A stretch of 64,000 nucleotides of DNA from Ascaris suum. Lineage: Eukaryota; Nematoda; Chromadorea; Rhabditida; Ascarididae. Under the pieces are notes generated by a model. It was given only the letters and a program-made list of their open reading frames with translations, made no database searches and had not been told where the DNA came from. Of this stretch, positions 53,305-64,000 are shown piece after piece (the first letter of the stretch is position 1; every line of letters starts with the position of its first letter). The stretch lies in the NCBI GenBank assembly GCA_013433145.1, contig CM024168.1, positions 9,370,184 to 9,434,183 of the forward strand, written 5' to 3'. The translations under genes were made by a program, and so were the position numbers.

Positions 53305-55613
53305 TTCCTCTTCTGGTTTTAGATTGAGAGGAGTAAACTGAAGATATCAGGAAACTTAGAATTAAATATGAATATGTGAGGAGGAGGAATATTGCAGGAA
53401 TAAGGGAATGCAATGGTTTTAAATATATAAGAACATATTTCTGGCCCATTGTCCTCATTCATTTCGTTAATTAAATGTGGGTGTTTCTGAAGAAATCAAT
53501 TAAACTATGTCGTTTTCACGAAGGAAATAAAGAGGAGCTAAACATAACGTACAGGCGAACGTCCAATTGATATGGCGTAGGCACCACAGCAGCCCGGACA
53601 GTTTTCCTGACTTACAATACTACACTGAACGACAAGACTTTGGAAGCGGATTGTCGTTTGGAATGATGCCTGACTATTGCATCCTTCAAATGATTCATTT
53701 CATTCCCAATAAAATCAACACATTATTGGCACTCATTCAACCAGCTGCCAACTACTAACACCAAGTTAATACCAATGAACAATCTCGCCGATGACGACTT
53801 CGGTTCGGTGGATTTTCTTTTGATCGAATATACCGCTAACGTTTATTCATAGAATAGCATAGTCTTTTTATCTTTGAATTCCTGATCTCATCAGTTACCT
53901 GACTCGACTTTTCAATTTTTGATTTGATCGCGCATTTTTGAAAACTGTCACTTACTGAACAAAGTAATCGCAGTTTATCTTAAACAGTTTCCACACAATC
54001 ATATGGGCAGGAGACGTACGTATCTATTGCATTCAAGAAGCAACCTCGATAATCGTCTCGTTTTCATTCAATAACAAACCTGAGGAAGTGAAACCGAAAA
54101 GCTCAACGGATGTTTCCAACGACATAAGAGGAAAATGGAAAATTGTTTGTTGTTCGGCTTTATGTGGGACCGACTGGAGATAAACAGAAATTTTCCGACC
54201 TTGAGTGATCAAATACCGGCGCGTTAAGGCAAACTTTAATCTTTTGTAAAATATTTCGCTGTTTCAGAATAGAGTTGTATTAGTACGGAATAAATTGCCT
54301 CCCACAGTTTCATAAGCAAACAATATTTATGTTTCAAAAGTCGACTGTATCAACTCGACGGCTTTTTGACATATTCGGATGTAGCTCTATATATCCGTCG
54401 TCCATTTCTCACTTAACCCTTTCCTTTCCCACCTCGCTCCGACATGTCACCAATTTACGTGCCAATACAATATTTGCATGTTGTCTCCTTTCGGCAGTTT
54501 TCCATTTCTTTATCTCTCTCCCAAATTCAGAATCAACATTCACACATAACAGTATTTTGCAGCGATTCTAAGCGCGGTACATCTGCATCTGCGAAGACGA
54601 ATGACGAAACAAGCAGAGTGGTTGCGGCACTGCTTTCCAACGATCACGATAATGCTCGGAATTGTTCTATCGAACAAACATAACAAAAAACAGTTCTCCA
54701 ACTTTACTCTTACAAGAGCCCTTTAGATGTGGGGATTGATTCGAAGTGAATAGCTGTGATCCATTAAAAACACAAAAATAAACTCGACCTTTGCAAATAG
54801 AGATTTATGATACATTTCACCTTCAAGCTTTTCAACTCCAGTGTCAAGCAAAGTTTCGGGATATCCGGATTTCCGATGCCAGGACTAATGAACTCAGAAC
54901 CTCCTCGAGCTTCAAGGCACCCCAACAGTAAAGTAAATCATGGAAAGTGAGTGCTGCCATGAGCGAGATTAGGCAAGGAACAATCAGAAAAGCCGGACTC
55001 AAGGAGACTAGGAAGGCACATCTCTTGTCGGCAACGTCTTCTGCAGAATCAAGTTTTCAGCATTTCAGCTGGTGTATGTTTCCAGAATGATTGCGTGCCG
55101 TCACTCAAAATATTTCCGAAGGCGGTCGTTCGATGAGTAAGCACGCAATGTCAAGTCTCGAAAATATTCATGACATCATCAAGATGTACGTCGTCCTTGT
55201 TGAGTTCTGTCACTATTCTATGAGTTAATGCATCGATGCTTGTCTCGCATATCACCACAATATTTCCGAACAACAAAGCAGTGCGTATGTGTGTCTGTGT
55301 TGCTGTTCATGTTGATGACGATTTATTCCTACGTACGCCTACGCAAGCGAGCGAATTCAACCTCATTCGGAAACACCGTCTCTGTGGCGCATCCCCCCTT
55401 TGCTTTCCCTCTTCCTCTGTGAATATTCACACCGAACTTCGATTCTGAGTGAAAGCGGCGAAATTTGTTTCATTTCGCACATACAGCAGGGTCTGGGAAG
55501 ATTGCGCAATCGAACACTTTCTTAACGCTTCACTTTTCCGACTGTCGTGCGAATTCGATCTAACGAATCGATGTATACCATTTAAATGGAAAAGAAAGTT
55601 GTTTTAAACTTAC

Positions 55614-55722
55614 GCACACATCCCGATCCACCTTGTTCTGGGATTAGAACCGATGCTGACTGCATTTGTGGTGTCGCGATTGCGAGTGCTAATAAGCTCA
55701 AAAAGACGACAAACGAATTCAT
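55614..55722 (-). CDS. first coding exon of a predicted secreted protein
   Basis: The ATG at 55722-55720 opens MNSFVVFLSLLALAIATPQM, a typical signal peptide: polar start, a hydrophobic core of about 13 residues, then small residues. A likely cleavage site is near QSA. It continues SVLIPEQGGSGCV and ends C|gtaagttt, a strong donor. A TATA box and initiator sit just upstream. The next exon is uncertain. One candidate starts at 55040 after gattctgcag and would read in phase as QDVADKRCAF and stay open for about 67 codons, but its polypyrimidine tract is weak. The product family is not recognised; a small secreted or cysteine-containing peptide is possible. Confidence 0.65.
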
Positions 55723-55740
55723 TTCGACGCAGCAACACAA

Positions 55741-55777
55741 CAGTGAGACTTTGCAATGTTGGCCGCCATTTTATATA
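55741..55777 (-). promoter_or_regulatory. core promoter: TATA box plus initiator
   Basis: On the minus strand TATATAAAA occupies 55777-55769, and an initiator-like TCACTG lies at 55746-55741, about 33 nt from the start of the TATA box. The predicted leader before the ATG at 55722 is only about 20 nt. Spacing and orientation agree with the signal-peptide exon downstream. Confidence 0.6.
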
Positions 55778-57514
55778 CGGCTGATGTGATTTTTGCTTCT
55801 ATGATCAACGGAGACAAACGATTTACACTTGCTGCTGGACGAACAACGATTGCAGAGGAATCCACACCGCGAATAAAACATTGCTCATTGCTGTTGAAAT
55901 GCTCGTTTCCTTTGCATCAGTCACAACAAGCTTTTTTTGTTCGACTTCAGTCAACATCACGCCAACTTTGCACATATTACAGCTGATGTTTCTAATGTTT
56001 GCGATCAATCGACGAATAAAACATAATTCCCATCCCACAAAATGACAGCAATGGCGAATAACTAAAGGGGTCAGAGCAACGAAGTGCAGGGTGGATTAAA
56101 TGAAATCCATAAATAAAAAGGCGCTCTATCCGAAAATTTCACACCAGCAAAGCGAGAAAATGAATGGGATATGCCTCACTGTGTTTGTTCATTTCGATGT
56201 TTTATTCCCGCGGATAATTTGTCGGTCATTGCGGCGACATTAGCTACTCTTATTGACCCCCTTTTAGCTTGCGGGTATTCCAGTGTTGCTTAACGCCAGG
56301 TAATTCTGTTAACGTAAAGCGTCCCAAGATGAAAATTTTCACGAAAAAAGTGTAATTTTTCTGGGATGATATTCCATTCTGACAACCATCGCTAACACGA
56401 CTTTAGCAAAAAAGTACAAAATTATTAATTCAGCCTTTTGCTGTACGGCAATATATCACAATCGCACAAATAAGACATCACAAACGAAATGTATATAGGA
56501 TTAGCGCGTTTGAAATCATCGGAAAACTGCAGTTGCAAGACGTCAGTAACTCTTAGAAAGATGAGAAGAGCTCGATGAGTTCAATTAATATGCAGACTGA
56601 TCTACCCACAGTTGTAAGCACTTTCCCCTTTGAATGCCTGTAACAGCTTCCAAAGTTGAGGGGTCGGTGTAAACGACTTTATCAGAGGTCATCCAGTAGA
56701 GTACCGAAGTCCACAACTTCAGCGTCGGTTTTTTGCGAGTTGAAATTGCCAGACAGATAGGGAGGTCAAACCTCAGTGTCAAAGAGAGCAGCATCACACA
56801 CATAAATGCGTAAAACAAACAAATAAAAGACTTGTAAACACGCAAACACATAAACGAAGATACACACATGCATACAGACACGAAACTTTTGCGACATGCC
56901 TTTGCGCAGAAAACGTTTGTTGCTGCAGCTCGCATTATTTGCCGACAAGACCACCTGTGTTCAAAATAACGAAGTATATGAAAATCAACAAAGTTACAGC
57001 AAAATATGGTCACAGAACGAAGGTATAGGACAACACACTTATATACCCTTGGAGATTCACAAAGAACTTTTCGAAAGAGAAAACAAAGACTGTGCAATGG
57101 AAGGGAATTGACCGCACGAAATCCAGCATAAAAGCACCGATTATTTGAAGTTGATTTTTAGGCGAGAGAACTTATAAGATAATAAAACCAGTGGAAACCC
57201 GACAAGAGTGGAGAAAAGAAAAAAGGAAAGAGGGAGCGAAAGAGGACAGATGGTTAAGAAAACTTGCCACCGCGTCCCCGACCACTCAGATACTTATCCC
57301 GCAAAGTGATATAAACCTGGTTCGATCAAATGAAAAAACGCAGGTAACAGAATTAAATTGATTTGTTGTGCCTAGTACGTGAGTCAAGTTTCATGCTCGC
57401 TCAATTTTTAACTCCAATTGGCGATAAAATAACCAGCAAAGAAAAACTCTTCACTGGGTAAAATACTTCGAAGAGATCCCTGAATCAAGAAAATTAAGCA
57501 GATGCACGGTCGGG
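55778..57514. other. intergenic stretch between RNMT stop and secreted-protein promoter
   Basis: It contains an uninterrupted minus-strand frame of about 170 codons (56585-57097), the longest in the window. It lacks an ATG at its start and shows no known domain. Its C-terminal part after a T-rich tract (from about 56777) could be an exon, since the acceptor-like cactgag follows a pyrimidine tract. An overlapping plus-strand frame of 71 codons (56896-57111) is equally anonymous. Neither is called a gene. Confidence 0.35.
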
Positions 57515-57595
57515 TCACTTTTTACTGCGTTTCCTCCTGAACGCAAACACAAGGTACATCGCTGTCACTTCCCATTCCGATTTCGAAAGCGTCCC
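57515..57595 (-). CDS. RNMT: RNMT last coding exon: GTLSKSEWE motif and stop
   Basis: The acceptor gatttcag precedes 57595. The 27 codons encode GTLSKSEWEVTAMYLVFAF followed by a basic tail RRKRSKK and the TGA at 57517-57515. This is the usual C-terminal strand of RNMT. No canonical AATAAA was seen in the next 400 nt downstream on the minus strand. Confidence 0.95.
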   Translation of the reverse strand, partial: GTLSKSEWEVTAMYLVFAFRRKRSKK

Positions 57596-60500
57596 CTGAA
57601 ATCATGGTTACTGATTCTTCCATAAAAGTGATCAGAAGTAGTCTTCAACAGCAGAAAGACTATACAAAAAGCATGTGAAAATGACAATTTCAAGGAAGTC
57701 TCCGGACTCTTCATTGCAGGCTTCGAAAACTCTTTAATTAGTACGACGCTGCTTGAGAGGAAATGAATATGTGGTAAAAATGAATGTCCATTTGCTATAA
57801 AGTCGTTATTCAAAACAAAAACATTGTTCATTTAAAGCAAAAATTACATCCATCGATGAGGTCGTAAGTCAAAATTGAAAAATTCGAGACTCAGAACAAC
57901 TGAAGTTACCTGTCCACATATTTGGTGAACAGCAAAATATCGTTCAAGACTCACCACAGTCAAATGTCGTCCATCTGCTCGTTCGGCAAGAATTTGTTCA
58001 CGTTCGGCCTCAGCGTCTTTGTATTCTTCCTCTTTTCCCATCAAACTGCAAGAAAACACATTCGAATTAGCCATCCTAAATAACTGAGTAAGAACACTCT
58101 CAATCAAACTTTTCACCTTTCGTACACTATCATAAAACAGAACTCTTTTATTTGCCCGCCATCACTGCTTGAAGTTAAACTCACAGCAAAAAACCTGGCA
58201 CTCAAGAGTTCTTGAACCCTTTCGGAAGCGGTAGAGGTACAATCGGCAGTGGATGGAGGTGACATAAAGGAAGACTGCACTGATCACTCAGAAAAGATTT
58301 TAAAAATTAACCGTTTTGTCTAACTAATAACCACACAAGAACGAGCTAGAAACAAATTTAGATGGCGATGTCGCTGGAAACAAACGGTGTTGCGAGAAGC
58401 AAAGGATAGAGGCAGCGAAAATAAGAGAGGTGGAAGTGCACAAACGGTATTTTGCCCACATGCATTCAACTATTCCCTCAACGTTCTGTGATTCTCCTTT
58501 TTTCGATATCCGCCTTTTCTTTATTCATTAACCTTTTAATTATGATTCATTTCTGCGAACTTTTTAAAATAAACGTTGTTCCACGTTACATTCCATTCGA
58601 TGTATCATACAAAAATCGCCTTCATAGAAGCCGACTGGAGGCTTCATTCAAAGCTCCTATCAAAGTCACTGAAAGGTTCTTCCAAACCATAGTGGACACC
58701 TCCCTCAAAGACATGAAATAGCTCCTTTCAACTGGCAAAAAGTTACGAAAAAATGGCAGCACTTTCCAATGCTGGATTTGTGCTTTTCAATTTTTATTAA
58801 TTTCCACCACATTCATAATAATTTGCGTTTCAACCATGTAATAACCACTGTTTAACCACTTGGTTTCACTTTTGCTCTCGGATGTCAGCCGGATTAAGTT
58901 CCTATCGTTTTATTAATCTCGTCAAATATCACTGTTCTGTACTAATGTATATGTGCAGTCTATACTGCGATATTTTTCTGCTGCTAGCTCATTCCTCTAA
59001 TAACGCTGCACAGTGCATAATTTTGTTTCACTCATTAAATTCGACATAAGTGAGAATGGTACCAGTCAAAAATTAAACACACTGACAATTGTCGGCACTC
59101 ATTTCTTGGCATCGCTTCATGTTGCATATAAATCATCTCAGCTGCCAAACCCCACTAGACAAACCATCGCGTTTCAACTGCACATTAAATTCCTCATTAT
59201 TACGCGCATCACATTTTCAACTGTTTCGAGCATTGCATCTGTAAGTGATGCAAATTCCCGCGGCGCACTGACCATCTTGCAGTCATGATAACACTCATTT
59301 CCTTTGAGTACAGTAGTTGCCAACGTGAACAGTAATGTGGTCATCTATAGAACCAAACATATATCAAAACAACGAAGTGGAAAAATGCAATGAATTGCGA
59401 TAAATCAGCCTACAATACCTAACATCGCTTGTCGGTGGAAACGGTTCAAGCGCCTGCATTCGACCCATAAGTGCTCGTCCATCTTGCTTTTCCAAATAGT
59501 AGCTAATTGCATCCGCAAACCGCTTTTTATACACCAACTCCATTCCACATTCTTTTAAAAGTCTGCAAAAACAATGACCATCGAACAAACATCACCCCAT
59601 TTATATGCACTTACAATTATTGAAAGAACTTAGTAATACTTATTCGTACGGGTATTCAGCAATAAGAGTTTTTTTGTCAACACCTATAAGGGAAGGCCGA
59701 ATTAATAGAGTGCCTTCAACTAGACTGGAGGTGGTAGATGTAAAATAACCCTACTGTATGCAAACATCACGAAATGTGTTTTCCTCATATTGCACAAGCA
59801 TTTCATGTGTGTTACAAACATCTCTCGTTGCCATCGTCGTAGTGGACACCTCGTTGCGCCACAGTGAGGTGTACAAGAATCACGTTGCACTGATGGTCAT
59901 TGCGAAATTTCATTGCGCAAAGAACCGAATCAAGGCACCGAGTTAACGCTCAAATTCCGCCGCAATCGAACGCATTTTAAAAATTTCGGTCGGTCACCGA
60001 CAGAATATACTCGATTAGCAACGTATTCTAACTATAAATGAAGAAGTGCAAGTCGAATTTCAATTGGTAAAAGCAAAGAGAAGTCTTCATCACCAACTTA
60101 GGTTTATTTATTCAATTCCCGTCAATATAAATGAGTGGCATCGGAGTAAGGACTTTATTTCACTAAAAAAAAACAATGCAAAACGCTCGCGTTTGCTCGC
60201 TATGGTTGCTTCTTGAGGGTTTTCTAAATTCCTCTTCGGATTAAACACTTCTCATAAACATTAACTGTGCTCGCATTTTTAAACTGGAAAGTAAATCCCC
60301 GGTCTCCAAATGCCGCAGTTCTTCACTCGTTATTCTGTAGCGAACAACTCGTTATGGTGCTTGCCATACTCAACATTCTCTTCTTTTAAGAGCACAAATT
60401 GCCTCCAAACAAAGTAACTTACTTTTCCAAAACAGGGAAATGAACCAAATATTCTGGGCAGTTAACCTGAAATAAAAAATAACTCTTGCTATCAATAAGA

Positions 60501-61093
60501 AAAGGCTTTCATTGACATCTCAATCTTCGACTTATAACATGCGCTTGCGCTGAACTTTCATCTCATGCCTAACTTGAGCTATATTGTTGAACTTCCCGAA
60601 TTTATGATAAACATAATTTAGAAATTTCCCACTCAGCCTGAAATTTTCAGCCTCGGTCGAGATGAATTCACAACGAACTCTCGACTTCCAAAAGTGGCAC
60701 AAAAAGTAATAAGTTCGATGTCAAATCGTGCACGACGCAGTCCTGGTCTATAATTAGCGAATGCTACAAGATTTCAGAACCACATGGCAATTTCGATTAT
60801 GTCTACGTTGACTTCTGCGACGCCTTTTGCGTCGTCCATTTCAGAAATTGACACACAAGAGAGGCTCATTTGGCCTAAAAGAGCTTTTGCTTTTAAGAAT
60901 TAGCAGTTTTTTGAAGAACAGATTTCAATAAATGATTTCTTCGTGTTAGGCTTATAGGGCACCTTGATCACGCTTTTATTCAAACATAGGCGGATGGTGT
61001 GAACTTTTACAGCTTGGACACATCAAACAGTTGGAATGCCTTGGATTATTCAAGCTTATGACATGGTAGCTTCCAATGTTATAAGACAGAACA

Positions 61094-61169
<76 letters not shown>

Positions 61170-63564
61170 CATGTGCACAATGCATACCTGTTACACCAGA
61201 AGAATCTGCATTTAAATCTTTGCGAAAGGTCTCGCTTTATGAAAAACTGTGAGCTGAGGAGGCCAACCTCACTGCTAACGCTTCCTGTCTTCCCTATCCC
61301 CACATCTTTTCTATCACCTTTCGCTCCAAGAGGGCTTACCTGAGTATCGAGCGAGAAATGGAACTTGGCACCAAAAATTGGTGGTTTATGTTCAGGATCA
61401 TTTAGTGCATCGATGGCGCCATATTCCAAGCGAACAACATCGTTTAAATAAATGCCTGCTTTACCGTTTCTGATACAATACCTGAATAGGCGACATTATT
61501 GATTTCCTGTCTAGCGTACTAATCCAGGAAAAAAAACACCTGAGCCACAGTTGGCGTGGAAAAACGAGGCAAGCACCAGGACTCCATCCACTCTTCTTCA
61601 TTAGACCACGGTAGTCAAAATTCCGCAGTAATTTTTTCACGCAATTGCAATGTGAATATTGCACAAAAAAAGCAAACGATAAATATAAAAGTTTCTCGCA
61701 CACCGTTACGAATCGCTACAAAAAACCTTTCTTTTGCACGTGAAATAAATGGGTGAAATGTGTGAAAGACTAAGCAACGCTAGAATGGACTTCCCCTCAT
61801 ATGTATGCGCTCTGCACGCATTTCCTAAAATCTACCTTCTATTTCATTAGCCACAATGAATTCATTCGTCGGCCACGACCAATATTCTTGACCACAGTGA
61901 ATGGCCAGATGATCGCATTTGCTGTTGGCAGCATACCACCGCATGCCTTTATCGTCGGTCGTCAAGGCCGGGTGGTAGAGCTACTCGTGTATGCCACTCC
62001 TTTTAGGCAAACCCAAACCGACCCACGTTGGCCGAACGGTGAGCTCAGTGGCCTTTTAAGTTATTAAATGCGTGTGTGTGTACGTCATGATAAACACGGC
62101 TCATGCGCGTAAAGAAGCTTAAAATAGAGCTGTAAGACTGCTCTACTTCCGCTGCAATATTTTCTTTTTACTCCTTCCGTCTTAACGTTTTTACCTCACA
62201 CAGAATACAGCCAGTGAAAATGCACCCGGTTCATGTATACAAATTTTTAAACAGCTTTATCCGGCTTCGTCATTAAATTCGCCCGGCAATCCCACTCAAA
62301 CAAAAGATGTATCCGAACTTGAACCTAGATGATTGTGTGGTTACATGCGAGGTGGTGAAAGCGAGTTGTATTCCTCTTAATTTAGGATCCAATCCGTGGC
62401 TAAACACTTCCGATAATCGATGAAAATGTCAGCCATTCCAGGCATCTTATACGGAGGAGGAAGCTCTGTTCGGAAACGAATACCTGATTACGGTTGCACT
62501 GACATAAGTGGAACTGTATACGACTAAACGGCGCTTTCTCGGCACACATAAGAAAAGATGACAAGATTCATGTGGCGTACAGACAAGACGTTCCATTTAT
62601 GTCGCAAGAATTCCAAACAAATACCTCATCAAACGCTTTCATGTGAAATTTTGAAATTCTCCGCGGAAACTTCGTTCTCGGAAACTCCTTGCGATGACTT
62701 CAATCATGACGTCTCTATATTGGTTCCTCACGAAGATTTTAGAAAGATTCGAAGCTTTCCAATACAAAGCATAAAATTCCTTTCCCAAGATTCTCCTACT
62801 CTCTGCTCATGAAAATCTTCAAAAATAGACTGCTCAAAGAGATGTCATCAAGATTTCTCGTAAAGCAGTGAAGTGGAGTCCAGGAGACGGCTTTCTCAAT
62901 TTATTTATAAGAATAAAGCGCTGCGCAGTTGCATCTTGGAGACATTTTGTGAGTATGTACTGACGTACGACAGTTGCTCACTGCCTGTTGCGGATGTAAT
63001 GTTTGGTATAAACCTCAGACAGTCGGGGGAACTTTTCACAAATTAGCACAAAACAATGGTTTGGTAAGGTGCAGCACGAGCTCGTCCTTCCCCAAATGCC
63101 CGCTTCCTCCACTTGCAAAAAATTCAGTTATTCAAGAGGATGCAAACGTCCGTATATGCGACCAAATTAATGTAATGAAAGTCAGTTAATGAAGTGGTAT
63201 GTTTCGGGTTTTAAAATGAACAATAAATATAAAGAGATATAAAAAATCAGCGAAAAAAGAAACGAGTGGGGTCTCGGGCGGTCTTTTGCCGCCGATGAAC
63301 TATCGCTACACAGCTCGTCCTCTTCTTTAAATCAAAATCAGCTACCTGCAAATAAAAAGAAAAACAGCGGTCTAGAACTCACATGATTCTTTCAGCATCT
63401 GGTAAGGTGCCAATAAAGTAGCCTCCAGGCCTAATACGCTCCACTGCGTTACGTATCATAGATCGTGCTTGACCTTCACTCTCAAATGAATAATGGAACG
63501 AAAACTGACAACTACACAGATCGAATTCGATATCCTTCTTTGAATACGAATCGAGCAGTCGGTC
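57515..63564 (-). CDS. RNMT: mRNA cap guanine-N7 methyltransferase, C-terminal 223 residues (six exons, 5' end outside window)
   Basis: Join, in transcript order: 63564-63383, 61469-61340, 60466-60423, 59562-59419, 58045-57955, 57595-57515 (complement). The 672 nt read as 223 codons plus TGA with consistent phases. The enzyme transfers a methyl group from S-adenosylmethionine to N7 of the GpppN cap in the nucleus. Family marks, counting the first residue here as 1: FDLCSCQFSFHYSFESEGQA (14-33) with the His24-Tyr25 pair, RIRPGGYFIGTLPDAERI (43-60), PIFGAKFHFSLD (91-102), VNCPEYLVHFPVL (105-117), GRMQALEPFPP and the terminal GTLSKSEWEVTAMYLVFAF. His24, Tyr25, Glu109 and Tyr211 are candidate counterparts of cap-contacting His144, Tyr145, Glu225 and Tyr284 in E. 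cuniculi Ecm1 (from memory). The SAM-binding GCGKGGD part is upstream of the window. The segment after residue 60 is more divergent; a tiny missed exon there cannot be excluded. Confidence 0.94.
57955..58045 (-). CDS. RNMT: RNMT exon: charged variable segment
   Basis: The acceptor ttcttgcag precedes 58045 and the donor GTG|gtgagt follows 57955. It encodes LMGKEEEYKDAEAEREQILA (168-187) and ERADGRHLTV, a charged, likely helical insert where other RNMTs have a poorly conserved loop before GTLSKSEW. The assignment rests on phase and position, plus the EEYKDA resemblance to nematode homologues. Confidence 0.88.
59419..59562 (-). CDS. RNMT: RNMT exon: helical segment with LEPFPP
   Basis: The acceptor tttttgcag precedes 59562 and the donor AG|gtattg follows 59419. 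It encodes LLKECGMELVYKKRFADAIS (120-139) and then a stretch ending MGRMQALEPFPPTSDV. The family has KKYxxxLVYKKxFxEF and RMQALEPYP here. The boundary residues K119 and S167 are each split between exons. Confidence 0.95.
60423..60466 (-). CDS. RNMT: RNMT exon: VNCPEYLVHFPVLE
   Basis: A 44-nt exon with acceptor atttcag and donor AA|gtaagt. It encodes VNCPEYLVHFPVLE plus two bases, the conserved PEFLVxFPxL block of RNMT. It is too short to stand out as an open frame but fits exactly in phase and in the order of the protein. Confidence 0.93.
61097..61168. repeat. (TA)n microsatellite, 72 nt
   Basis: A pure TA tract inside the RNMT intron between 60466 and 61340. Confidence 0.97.
61340..61469 (-). 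CDS. RNMT: RNMT exon: central linker and FGAKFHFSLD
   Basis: The acceptor gtatcag precedes 61469 and the donor CAG|gtaagc follows 61340. One base (A) completes an Ile codon. The exon then encodes NGKAGIYLNDVVRLEYGAID and ends PPIFGAKFHFSLDTQ, matching the family's PLFGxxYxFxLxxxV block. The first half aligns only loosely with the family's RRL...FGN segment. Confidence 0.9.
63383..63564 (-). CDS. RNMT: RNMT exon (first in window): HY cap-binding motif and PGGYFIG
   Basis: The acceptor cattatag precedes 63564 and the donor AT|gtgagt follows 63383. The 182 nt start in phase 0 with DRLLDSYSKK and contain CSCQFSFHYSF and RPGGYFIGTLP, both signatures of the cap-methyltransferase fold. Two bases (AT) carry over to the next exon. 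No upstream exon was recognised between 63565 and 64000. Confidence 0.94.
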
Positions 63565-64000
63565 CTATAATGGCAAAAACTGTGGAACTCTGTCATGGAA
63601 AACACAACGGAGATGAATGATCAGGTTTCGAAACAATGCAAGGAGGTCATCACAATTAAAATTTTTTCAAGAGACACTTTTTAATCGCAAACTGCGTTCG
63701 GATTTTTCCTCTTCTCATCTTTGAAAAATATACTGAGATGTAATGAGCGCACTGGAGAAAAGTGATGCATAGATGAAATAAATGGAAAGCTTTATGTTGT
63801 GGTGGTAAATAGGAGTGAAAGTTTGCAAAATTTATTGACTTTCGAGCTAGTGATGCGTGGAAGAGTGGTACAGCCCCGCTTCAAAGCGAAATTCAGCCAA
63901 GTACCACTGGTGCAAGAGTGTATTGAATTCTTCGGTATGGTGCAGAAAGAAAAATCGACTACCACATTTCGGCATTGGCAGTGACTAGCAATGACTAAAT
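63565..64000. other. intron of RNMT upstream of its first visible exon
   Basis: The AG acceptor before 63564 implies the RNMT transcript continues beyond this point. I did not find the expected S-adenosylmethionine-binding exon (GCGKGGD type). The plus-strand 61-codon frame at 63799-63984 has no recognised motif. Confidence 0.5.

Larger units (their letters stand above)
32630..55613. other. gene-poor region upstream of lin-11 with retroelement relics
   Basis: No exon with a recognisable protein family was found on either strand. About 33200-33420 is locally GC-richer, with CpG-containing sequence and a GGGCGGAGTC element; it could be a lin-11 promoter or leader exon, which is only a guess. 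Repeats include LINE-like tails (45930-46083, 47140-47560), a second retroelement tail (52526-52680), tRNA-like fragments (40187-40255, 40535-40605), a C13 run (33546-33558) and a G12 run (45009-45020). Open frames at 41288-41524 (hydrophobic, 78 codons) and 48445-48846 (133 codons) are unassigned and could be chance. Confidence 0.5.

Noticed and set aside
54781..54930. Plus-strand open stretch with QCQAKFRDIRISDARTNELR
   Set aside because: Two overlapping frames look equally plausible, there is no domain and no clear splice sites.
56585..57097. Minus-strand open frame of about 170 codons
   Set aside because: Longest frame in the window, but no ATG at its start, no recognisable domain and a low-complexity Cys/Val/Phe middle. 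By my estimate about 0.1 frames of this length are expected by chance, so it is only borderline.
61079..61429. Minus-strand frame running through the (TA)n tract
   Set aside because: Only 61340-61429 of it is real coding sequence (RNMT exon). The rest is intron and microsatellite.

Overview
The window is eukaryotic and looks like a nematode, plausibly a parasitic clade V species such as a hookworm relative. Genes are split into short exons by introns of several kilobases with clean GT/AG boundaries. The base composition is AT-rich, there are long (TA)n tracts, and relics of LINE-type retroelements are present. The species is an inference: the sequence itself shows only the nematode-like gene structure and a lin-11-type protein.

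Two conserved genes were rebuilt exon by exon on the minus strand. The first is a lin-11/Lhx1-5 class LIM-homeobox gene. Six exons (32629 down to 12174) join in frame to 200 codons: LIM1, LIM2, an acidic Gly/Asp/Glu linker and the first 46 residues of the homeodomain. The exon with the rest of recognition helix 3 was not found between 1 and 12173, so the 3' end lies outside the window or I missed it. The second is the C-terminal 223 residues of an mRNA cap guanine-N7 methyltransferase (RNMT). Its six exons run from 63564 to the stop codon at 57515-57517, and the 5' part lies beyond 64000.

A third, smaller minus-strand gene starts at 55722. It has a well-placed TATA box (55769-55777), an initiator-like site about 33 nt downstream, a short leader and a first coding exon that encodes a signal peptide. 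Its remaining exons are not certain.

Layout: 1-12173 is the intron (or flank) after the homeobox exon. The range 12174-32629 is lin-11, including an 11.6-kb intron. From 32630 to about 55600 there is a gene-poor stretch, presumably lin-11 upstream regulatory DNA, with LINE relics and tRNA-like fragments. The secreted-peptide gene start is at 55.6-55.8 kb and RNMT fills 57.5-64 kb. All three genes point the same way. Non-coding structure includes three (TA)n tracts, two minisatellites (24 and 30 nt periods), a 39-nt repeat, several hairpins (one 12 nt inside the intron after the homeobox exon), a Penelope-like relic, two pairs of dispersed retroelement tails, and an apparent excess of the octamer ATGCAAAT.
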